From assembly GCA_029062865.1 (NCBI GenBank), contig JAIDPG010000384.1:1-7957 (forward strand): a DNA stretch of 7,957 nucleotides. Direction: 5' to 3'. The position numbers were made by a program, and so were the translations under genes. The stretch is from Oscillospiraceae bacterium (GTDB lineage: Bacteria; Bacillota; Clostridia; Oscillospirales; Ruminococcaceae). The notes below the pieces were generated by a model. The model ran no database searches. It worked only from the letters and a program-made list of their open reading frames with translations, and was not told where the DNA came from. This document shows positions 1 through 6,700 of this stretch, piece after piece (position 1 is the stretch's first letter; the number at the start of each line of letters is the position of its first letter).

Positions 1-35
1 TAGATAGATGAAGCGAAACATCGGGATGTGATACT

Positions 36-569
36 TTGCGGGACGCGGAATTGCTGGGGCTGCTTCGGGAAAACCCCGAAAAGGGCTTGAAGGCGCTCAC
101 GAAGCAGTACGGCGGGCTGGTTTACGCGGTCGTTCGGCGAAATCTCAGCGAGGCTTCAAACACGGATATCGAGGCGTGCGCCGCGGACGTTTTCGCGGAG
201 TTTTATCTCGAGCTCGACAAGTACGACCCGTCAAAAGGGAGCGTCAAGGCGTGGCTTTGCACAATGGCGCGGCACAACGCCCTCGACGCGGCGCGGAAAA
301 CCAAAGAAACACTTCCCCTTGACGAAGAAGTGCTCTCGGAGGAAAGCTCCGTCGAGAGCGAGCACGAAAACGCTGAGCTGCGGCGAGCCGTTCTGTCCGA
401 GGTGAAAAACCTGCCCGAGCCCGACCGCGAAATTCTTTTGCGGAAATTTTACCTCGGTGAAAGCTCAAAGGAGATCGCCGCGCGGCTGAAAATGTCCGTC
501 TCAAACGTCGACACGCGCACGTCGCGCGCCGTCGAAAAGCTTCGCAAGCGGCTGGAGGAATGGAGGTAG
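36..569 (+). CDS. ECF-type RNA polymerase sigma factor (sigma-70 family)
   Basis: Encodes a 177-residue protein with the two-domain architecture of extracytoplasmic-function sigma factors. A sigma-2 region lies at about residues 20-88, with an AEFYLELDKYDPSKGSVKAW core and MARHNALDAAR as the end of region 2. An acidic linker (about 92-113) follows, then a sigma-4 helix-turn-helix at about 115-172 containing LPEPDREILLRKFYLGES and KEIAARLKMSVSNVDTRTSRA. Such proteins bind core RNA polymerase and direct it to a small regulon. Length is typical of the family. The start is a TTG at 36: the frame is closed by TGA at 9-11 and no ATG or GTG lies between, so TTG is the only upstream choice. The ribosome site is weak (GGGA around 23-26). 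The next gene begins 2 nt after the stop, which implies co-transcription and translational coupling. The promoter is not visible; it must overlap or precede the window edge. Family assignment is secure; the signal and regulon are unknown. Confidence 0.9.
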   Translation: MRDAELLGLLRENPEKGLKALTKQYGGLVYAVVRRNLSEASNTDIEACAADVFAEFYLELDKYDPSKGSVKAWLCTMARHNALDAARKTKETLPLDEEVLSEESSVESEHENAELRRAVLSEVKNLPEPDREILLRKFYLGESSKEIAARLKMSVSNVDTRTSRAVEKLRKRLEEWR

Positions 570-571
570 CT

Positions 572-1468
572 ATGGAAATTTACGAGAATATTTTGGGGAA
601 TTTAACGCCGTCCGAGCTGGACGAGCTTGCCCCCGCGGATTTTAACGCGAAAGCCCCGCGCGGCGCTGTAAAGCGAATCGGGAAAGCGGCTGTCGAAAAG
701 ACGGGAATTTGCGCTAAAAGACGGAAAAGGTATTTTAAGCCGCTGATGATCGCGGCGGCGGCTGTTGTAGCTTCGGTTATCATGGTGCTCACCGTCAACG
801 CCTCGACCGGCGGAATGATAGTCAATTTCCAAATGGGCGGCAAGGAAATTGAGGGTAATTACCGCGATTATGTTGACCACGACGGGTATCGGAACGTTTC
901 CTTTAAAGCAACCATTCCGTTCAGTGAGGAATATTATGTGGTGATATTCGATGTTGAGGGAACGACCGAGGAGGATGCCGTGCGCGTTATCACAAGCGAC
1001 ACCGACCCCGACTATATAGACGGGCTTCGGCAATACAGAGCCGCGAAGGATAAGGCTTCGGACGACGCCAAGGAATTGTGGGATAGGATTTACGCCTGGA
1101 AAGGCAGAAATATGCACGATGACGATACCTTTGAGCGCGACAGGGTTAAACAGGAGGCGCTGGAAGCGGGGGTCTTTACCGCGGACGAATGGCCGAAGCG
1201 CCCAAAGCCCGAGGACTATGGGATTGTTCTTAAGGACAACGAGCTGCTCTGTTATAACGTTAATTTTTATTATGACAGCGAGTACCGCGGCTCTGGCGGC
1301 AGCGGTTATCTCGGCGGCGAATTTATGTTCCTGGGCGAAGCCGATGAACACCCGTCGGGGTGCGGTCCACGCCGCGAGGGGGACGACGATGACGACGGAA
1401 CCATAGATTATGAAAACGGAACCTTAACCAGAAAATTCTCATTCTTCTACTATGTGGGCAAAAAGTGA
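572..1468 (+). CDS. single-pass membrane protein, probable cognate anti-sigma factor
   Basis: A 298-residue protein. The N-terminal 55 residues are charged and cytoplasmic-looking, followed by a basic patch (KRRKRYFK, 49-56) and one membrane segment at about 57-77 (LMIAAAAVVASVIMVLTV). By the positive-inside rule the remaining ~220 residues lie outside. The ectodomain is rich in Tyr, Asp and Glu and includes a run of five Asp (271-275) and a Gly/Ser stretch near 240-249. There is no HxxxCxxC zinc anti-sigma motif. I chose the ATG at 572 over an in-frame ATG at 560 because GGAGG at 562-566 sits 5 nt ahead of it; the 560 start would overlap the sigma gene and has its purine tract only 1 nt away. 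The anti-sigma role is inferred from gene order behind an ECF sigma gene and from topology; no sequence family is recognised for the ectodomain. It could instead be a sigma-controlled envelope protein. Confidence 0.65.
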   Translation: MEIYENILGNLTPSELDELAPADFNAKAPRGAVKRIGKAAVEKTGICAKRRKRYFKPLMIAAAAVVASVIMVLTVNASTGGMIVNFQMGGKEIEGNYRDYVDHDGYRNVSFKATIPFSEEYYVVIFDVEGTTEEDAVRVITSDTDPDYIDGLRQYRAAKDKASDDAKELWDRIYAWKGRNMHDDDTFERDRVKQEALEAGVFTADEWPKRPKPEDYGIVLKDNELLCYNVNFYYDSEYRGSGGSGYLGGEFMFLGEADEHPSGCGPRREGDDDDDGTIDYENGTLTRKFSFFYYVGKK

Positions 1469-1525
1469 CTAATCATTCCGGACGACGCGTTAAAAAGCAT
1501 TTTAGCAAGCAGCTTAATATCGAAA

Positions 1526-1551
1526 GGGCTCTCCCCTCACGGGGAGAGCTC
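1526..1551. other. GC-rich perfect hairpin 1
   Basis: Inverted repeat with arms GCTCTCCCC (1528-1536) and GGGGAGAGC (1541-1549) around a TCAC loop. It extends by a G-T and a G-C pair to 11 bp. It lies about 57 nt after the anti-sigma stop and lacks a clean T-run on either side, so it may be an mRNA 3'-end stabiliser or a weak terminator. The stretch 1469-1525 before it holds nothing I can identify. Confidence 0.6.
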
Positions 1552-1557
1552 AGGCAG

Positions 1558-1592
1558 TTTAAATCCCCCCGCCTCCGGCGGGGGGATTTAAA
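1558..1592. terminator. 16-bp perfect hairpin 2, probable terminator component
   Basis: Perfect inverted repeat: 1558-1573 pairs with 1577-1592 (arm TTTAAATCCCCCCGCC), leaving a 3-nt TCC loop. The stem is GC-rich at the top and A/T at the base, so it can place a short U-rich segment at the base of the hairpin in either direction. It lies between convergent genes. The following A-rich tract (1590-1599) gives a U-rich tract for transcripts read leftward. Confidence 0.65.
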
Positions 1593-1604
1593 AATAAAAC
1601 GAGT

Positions 1605-1640
1605 TTCCCCCGCCGGAAGCGGGGGAAGTTTTGTTTGTGT
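1605..1640. terminator. bidirectional intrinsic terminator (hairpin 3) between convergent genes
   Basis: Stem TTCCCCCGC (1605-1613) with GCGGGGGAA (1619-1627), loop CGGAA. On the + strand it is followed by a T-rich tract (1629-1640), stopping the sigma/anti-sigma transcript. On the - strand it begins 13 nt after the chemoreceptor stop codon and is followed by the complement of 1592-1600, also T-rich. It therefore serves both converging units. Confidence 0.8.
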
Positions 1641-3554
1641 TTAAACCTTAAGTCTGCCGATCTGCTCCTGCAAGTGCGCGCTCTCCTGGTTGAGGTTCGC
1701 GCAGGAAGCGGCGGATTCCTCGGCGGTCGCGGAGTTCTGCTGAACTACCATCGAGATCTGCTCGATGCCATCCTTGACCTGCTTTATGCTTTCAGCCTGA
1801 TACTCACACGCAACGGAAATTCCGCTGATGTACTCGTTTGTACGAACCGACAGATCCTTTACTACCTTCATCGTTTCCGCGGTCGTCTGGGCTATCTTTG
1901 TGCCCTTGTTTACAGCGACGATCGTCGCGTTGATAAGGTCGCCGGTCTGCTTCGCGCTCTCCGCGGATTTCTCCGCCAGCATTCTGACTTCGTCCGCGAC
2001 AACCGCGAAGCCCTTGCCCGCGGCGCCCGCTCTTGCCGCTTCAATAGCCGCGTTGAGCGACAGGATATTCGTCTGGAACGCGATGTCGTCTATCGCCTGA
2101 ATGATGTTCTGGATCTCGTCGGACTTGTGCTTGATCTCCTCCATTGCCGAAAGCATATTCTGAACCTCGCCGTTCTGGTACTCGACCTTCTCGGCGCTCT
2201 CGGAGGAAATTCTGCCCGCGTCCGCCGCGTTCTTCGCGTTCTCCTCTACCTTTTCGGTGATGTCGTTGAGCTTCGCCGAAAGTTGCTCAACGGAAGCCGC
2301 CTGCGTGGTCGTGCCGTCCGCCAGCAGCTGCGAGCCCTCGGAGATCTGCATAGAGCCGTCGAGAACGCCGCGCGAGGTGTCCGCGATCTTGCCGATGATC
2401 TCCTTCAGTGAGCGGCTGATCTCGCGGAACGAGGTTTCAATTTCCGCGAAGTCGCCGATGTAAACAACGCTCGGCTTCGCGGTGAAGTCGCCCGTTGCCA
2501 TTTGCGAGAGCACGCCTTTAATATCGTTGATGTAGCTCGAAAGCACCTTTTCGGTGGATTGCAGCTTGCGCACGAAGTCGCCGAGCTCGTCGTTCGCGAG
2601 ATTTGTCATATCGATCTCGTTTGAAAGCACGCCCGTGCTCATATCGTTCGCGATGCGCTCAGCCTGCTGGATAGGTTTAACTATCATTCTTATCGAAACA
2701 ACGCCGATAACGCCGAGCGAAAGCCCCGCGACAACGACCGCGACGATTATCGTCGTGAGGATCATCGAGTTTTTCAGCGAGTCCGCTTCCTTCGAGGAAA
2801 GTCCCGAGAAGTACGCACCGACAACGTTGCCCTTGTAATCCTCCATAGGTATATAGCTTACGTAGTGCTTCTGCCCTACGATCTGCGCCGTGCCCGTGTA
2901 GGGCTGATTATTAGTCAGAACGGCGTTGGCGACGTTAGCCGACATCTGCGTGCCGACCGCGCGTCCGCCGTTGGTATTGATTACTGTCGTCGCCAAACGC
3001 GTGTCGCCGTCAAATATAGTGAACTCGCTTCCGGTCTGATCTTTGAGAGAGTCGAGCCAGGTGTTTTCGTCAAGGTACATTCCGACGATGATCGCGCCGT
3101 CATAGCGGTCGTCGCGGTAGAGCTTGGATTTTGACTGGATAGTAAGCCCCGCGGAGCTGTCCACTACAATTCCCGCGTAGTCATCGCCCACGGCTGATCC
3201 GAGAAAATCCGCGAGCTTGAAGTTGTCCGTCTGCCAGACAATCTCGCCCATAAGGTTGACGACCGCCGCGAAGTCGCTGTTAGTTTCCTTGTGCGCCTCC
3301 CAGATCATATCGTAATCCGCGTTGGGATTTGCCTGGAGCGTCGTTGTTGTAACGGCGATGATATCCCCCATTCTCTTGATCTGATCGTCCGTTTCCGCAA
3401 CGAGAATGTTAAGACCCGTCTGCGAGTGGGAAACCATCAGCTCGTTCGTGTGAGAGGAGCTCCGCCAGATCGTCACCGTGCTGACAATGCCGACCGTCAA
3501 AATAATAGCAATAACGATTGCCATTACCAGTTTTCTACCTATTCTTGAATTCAT
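1641..3554 (-). CDS. methyl-accepting chemotaxis protein (transmembrane chemoreceptor)
   Basis: A 637-residue receptor. In order: short cytoplasmic N-terminus; membrane helix 1 (about 9-30); extracellular ligand domain (about 31-262) of Cache type by pattern; membrane helix 2 (about 263-291); HAMP (about 292-345, beginning VKPIQQAERIANDM); a second HAMP-like coiled-coil stretch (about 346-390); then the kinase-control coiled coil. The hairpin tip that contacts CheA and CheW is clear at about 487-524 (IDDIAFQTNILSLNAAIEAA, then GKGFAVVADEVR). A textbook methylation site matches SATAEESAAS at 608-617. No NWETF-type C-terminal tether is present. The ATG at 3554 has AAGGAAG at 3566-3572 (- strand) 11 nt upstream. 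It has its own promoter and terminator, so it is monocistronic, and no che genes are nearby: an orphan receptor feeding a chemotaxis or related pathway elsewhere. The family is certain; the ligand is unknown and the Cache subtype is inferred. Confidence 0.95.
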   Translation of the reverse strand: MNSRIGRKLVMAIVIAIILTVGIVSTVTIWRSSSHTNELMVSHSQTGLNILVAETDDQIKRMGDIIAVTTTTLQANPNADYDMIWEAHKETNSDFAAVVNLMGEIVWQTDNFKLADFLGSAVGDDYAGIVVDSSAGLTIQSKSKLYRDDRYDGAIIVGMYLDENTWLDSLKDQTGSEFTIFDGDTRLATTVINTNGGRAVGTQMSANVANAVLTNNQPYTGTAQIVGQKHYVSYIPMEDYKGNVVGAYFSGLSSKEADSLKNSMILTTIIVAVVVAGLSLGVIGVVSIRMIVKPIQQAERIANDMSTGVLSNEIDMTNLANDELGDFVRKLQSTEKVLSSYINDIKGVLSQMATGDFTAKPSVVYIGDFAEIETSFREISRSLKEIIGKIADTSRGVLDGSMQISEGSQLLADGTTTQAASVEQLSAKLNDITEKVEENAKNAADAGRISSESAEKVEYQNGEVQNMLSAMEEIKHKSDEIQNIIQAIDDIAFQTNILSLNAAIEAARAGAAGKGFAVVADEVRMLAEKSAESAKQTGDLINATIVAVNKGTKIAQTTAETMKVVKDLSVRTNEYISGISVACEYQAESIKQVKDGIEQISMVVQQNSATAEESAASCANLNQESAHLQEQIGRLKV

Positions 3555-3602
3555 AGAGATACCTACTTCCTTCAGATTTGAAAAAATAAATTAACCCATT
3601 TA

Positions 3603-3631
3603 ATTTTACCACAAAAAAGCAGAAAAGTCAA
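3603..3631 (-). promoter_or_regulatory. sigma-A promoter of the chemoreceptor gene
   Basis: On the - strand, TTGACT (3626-3631) and TAAAAT (3603-3608) are separated by exactly 17 bp. The -10 is preceded by TGTGG, a TRTGn extended -10. The predicted start of transcription, near 3596, leaves a ~41-nt leader to the ATG at 3554. No riboswitch-like structure is evident in the leader. Confidence 0.8.
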
Positions 3632-3672
3632 CAATTTCGATGAAAATTATTTCAGGTGTGATTTGTGCAAAT

Positions 3673-3686
3673 TGCTGAAATGCTGA
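3673..3686. repeat. short direct repeat upstream of the chemoreceptor promoter
   Basis: TGCTGA occurs at 3673-3678 and again at 3681-3686, an 8-bp period, about 45 bp upstream of the -35 box of the chemoreceptor promoter. It could be half of an activator site, but it is short enough to be chance. Confidence 0.25.
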
Positions 3687-3717
3687 CAGCCAATGTGCAC
3701 CGTTTTCGGCTGCGGTC

Positions 3718-3748
3718 AAAAAATCCCCCGCTTTGCGGGGGATTTTTT
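3718..3748. terminator. bidirectional intrinsic terminator of the surface-protein gene
   Basis: Perfect 14-bp stem: AAAAAATCCCCCGC (3718-3731), TTT loop, GCGGGGGATTTTTT (3735-3748). The flanking six A and six T residues give a uridine tract in both directions. It begins 15 nt after the stop of the large surface-protein gene (- strand) and insulates the downstream chemoreceptor gene. Confidence 0.9.
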
Positions 3749-3763
3749 ATGTACAATATACAA

Positions 3764-6700
3764 TCATACATTTTCAAGCTTTTTGCCGGGTGCTGCGAGA
3801 GCGAGCGCCGTAAAGCCGCACGCCAGAGCCGCTATCGGAATGTCGTTCTGAACGCCCATCGCGGGGTTGCCGTAGCCGCCGTTTGTTCCGTTCGACGAAC
3901 CGCCTGCGCCGTTCGCGCCGCTCTGCGAGAGTCTGTATATAACCGCGTAAGTCGAGAAGTAGCGCGAGCGCACCGTGATGGTGTTCGGGTCGCTGTCGAT
4001 GTCGGTGAGAAGCGTCGCCTTGCCGTCGTGCACTCGAATTACCTTGAATTCCCTGTTAGCCATGCGGACTGACGACGGAATTGTCAGCTCCACATCAAGC
4101 AGACGCGTCGCCTCGTCGACCTCATAGCCGTTGTCGTACAGCGTAACGTCATAATACGCGCCGACTATCCAGTCGGGCATTGTTTTAAGCAGCTCAAGAA
4201 CAACATCGCGGTCGGATTTCGGGATTTGCGAGGTGGTTTTGGGGGTAATGTCGAGCTCCCAGTCGTGGGTGGTCGTTGACCCCGAGCTGCCGCTGCTGCC
4301 GCTTGAAGAGGTGTTTCTGTAAAGCGCCAGCTCACTGCCGCTTTTTTTGATCGTGTAGGAGCCGTTGTCGCTCTTGATTTTGTTAAGCGTGCTGCTGTTG
4401 ATTTCGCCTGTTGCGAAATCAACCTTGCCGCTGCCCGTGGGGAGCGTTTCAAGCGTCACGCCGACCGTGCCCGAAAGGCTTGTGCCGATATTTATCTTCC
4501 GTCCGTCGGGGAGGAAAACGTTGTTCGCGGAGCTTCCGACCTTGTTTTTCGAGATATACGCGCTGTGGTCAACGGTGAGCGCTCCGCCTTGATAAACGCC
4601 GCCGCCTTCGCCCTCCGCGCTGTTCGCGAAGATACGTCCGTCCTTGATAATCGCGATGCCCGCGTTATACAAACCGCCGCCGACATTCGTCGCATAGTTA
4701 TCGACGATAACGCCGCCCTCCATTGTGAAGCTCGCCGAAGTCGAGCTGATGCCGCGGTTATACACGCCGCCGCCGTTTGCCGCGCTGTTGCCGAGAATAA
4801 CGCCGCCGTTCATAACAAAATCGGAGCTGTTGAGAACGCCGCTTGCGCGGTTGTTGGTAATAACGCCGCCGTACATCATAAACGAGCCGTCGTTATTAAC
4901 ACCGCTCGCGGTGCTGCCGCCGATCGTGCCGAGGTTGTTGTCGTTGATTTGCGTCCTGACATATGCCGCGGAAATTGCGCTCGCGAGGTTATTCACGATC
5001 GTGTTGCTGCCTTTCGGGTACATTGCACAGTCGCAAAGGATAAGCGAAGCGCCGCCGTCTATTTTAACAACTGGGTCTTTGCCGTTGTTTTTAAGCGTAA
5101 TGTCGTGCCCGTTAAGGCAAAGCTCGATGTCAACGCCATAGGGTATTTCCCAAGCCTCGGAAAGCTCTACGTCGTCCGTAAGATAATAGCTGCCCGAAAC
5201 CGCGGGTAGAGACGTCGCGGATTCCCAAGCCGTCCACTCCGCAGGAGCGTTGTGCCGAACGCGGCAGTCTATGTCGCCGCAGATCGGGTGAATGTGCTTT
5301 GTCGGGTCGACAGGGGGATCGACAACGGGAGGCTTTTCCACCTTCTCGTATGTGAGCTTAATAACGCCGTCCTCGTATTTGAGCTTATAATTCTCATTGC
5401 TTTTAAAGCGGCTCATTAAGCTTTTGGCGATTTCGCCGGTTATAGTAACGGGAGCGTTCTCCGTGGGTTTAACATCGGTCGTAACGATAATGCTCTCGTC
5501 TGTTGTCAGTGGGTAGTCGCTGTCAACATTTATAACTGCGTCCTCGGACAGGGTAATGTCTGCCTTGAGCTTGCCGCCGAGGGTTATCGTGTTGTTTGCG
5601 CTTACCGTAACAGTCGCGCTGCCGATGCTCTTGCAGTTGCAAAGCGTAACATTCGAATTGCCGATCGTGCCGCTGATATTATGTCCATTGAGGCAGATAT
5701 ATGTACCCTGCTTGGGATCCCAGTCCGCGGGGATTGTAACGTCCTGCGTTAAATAATAGTGCCCACTTTCGGTCGGGAGAGTTGTTGTAATCTCTTTCCA
5801 TTCCGTTTCGTCATCGTCACCGTGCGACTTGTGCTCGCCCGGAGTTTCCTGCTCCTTGACCGCAAGCACGACCTTGCCGTTTACGGTTTTAAATTCACAA
5901 TTTTCGTTATCGGTGGAGAAGAAGCTGCTGTAATCATTATCGCCGTTATCGCCCGTTACAGGCACCGGAGCGTCCGCTTCGGGAGTAACAGCTGTGCGGA
6001 CGTGGATCTCCGCGCCCTCCTTCAAATTGTCAACCGTTATGTTCTTTCCGCTCGGCAAAACAACTTCGCTCATGATCTTAACCGCACCGCCGACAGTCAG
6101 CGTGCCGTTTTCCGTAAAGGTGATGCCGTCACCGGATACGCCGTCAGCGTGCTTGATAGCGCCGCCTTTGTTGGTGCAGTCGCACAACATTAATTTTCCC
6201 GCCACGGAAATAGCTGCGCCGACTTCCGTCATTGTGAGCGTTTTGCCGTTGAGGCAGAGCACTGTGTCGTTGGCGGGCTCCCAAGTCTCGGAGATTTCAA
6301 TGTTCTTTGTGAGATATAAGCTTCCCTCACCATTCAGAAGCTCATCGGCGGTTGAAACAGGTTTCCAATCGGTGTTGTCGTGGGGTGTGTGCTTATCGCC
6401 CTGCTCGGGGTCGTCGCCTTCACCGCCTTCATTACCGCCAGTGGGCTTGGGGGCTTTCGGGTCAACCGGTGGCTTTGCATCCTCAGGCGGAGTGTTGGTG
6501 TTGACAAACACAACGTTTCCGTCATCTTCCGGGTACGCGGGGTGCCTGCCGTCACCGTCGTGATCCGCGGAGAAGAACATGCGGTAATTTAAGCCGTTTT
6601 CCGCATAAGCAACCGCCGTGCCGCTCTCAGTGGGCGGAGTTTTATTAGTAACGCCGATTTTCGTTTCTGTGCCCCACAAAGGGTTCGATTTTGAGATTGT

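Noticed and set aside
8..31. Seven-codon ATG frame just before the sigma gene (possible leader peptide)
   Set aside because: Too short, no ribosome site visible, and next to the window edge; nothing supports translation.
602..1351. Long open frame on the - strand opposite the anti-sigma gene
   Set aside because: The + strand gene has a strong RBS, a membrane segment and operon context; the antisense frame has no ribosome site or recognisable domain and follows from codon bias.
1635..2411. Long + strand open frame opposite the chemoreceptor
   Set aside because: It lies antisense to the highly conserved signalling tip of the chemoreceptor, and its product is low-complexity Leu/Arg-rich without a known domain.
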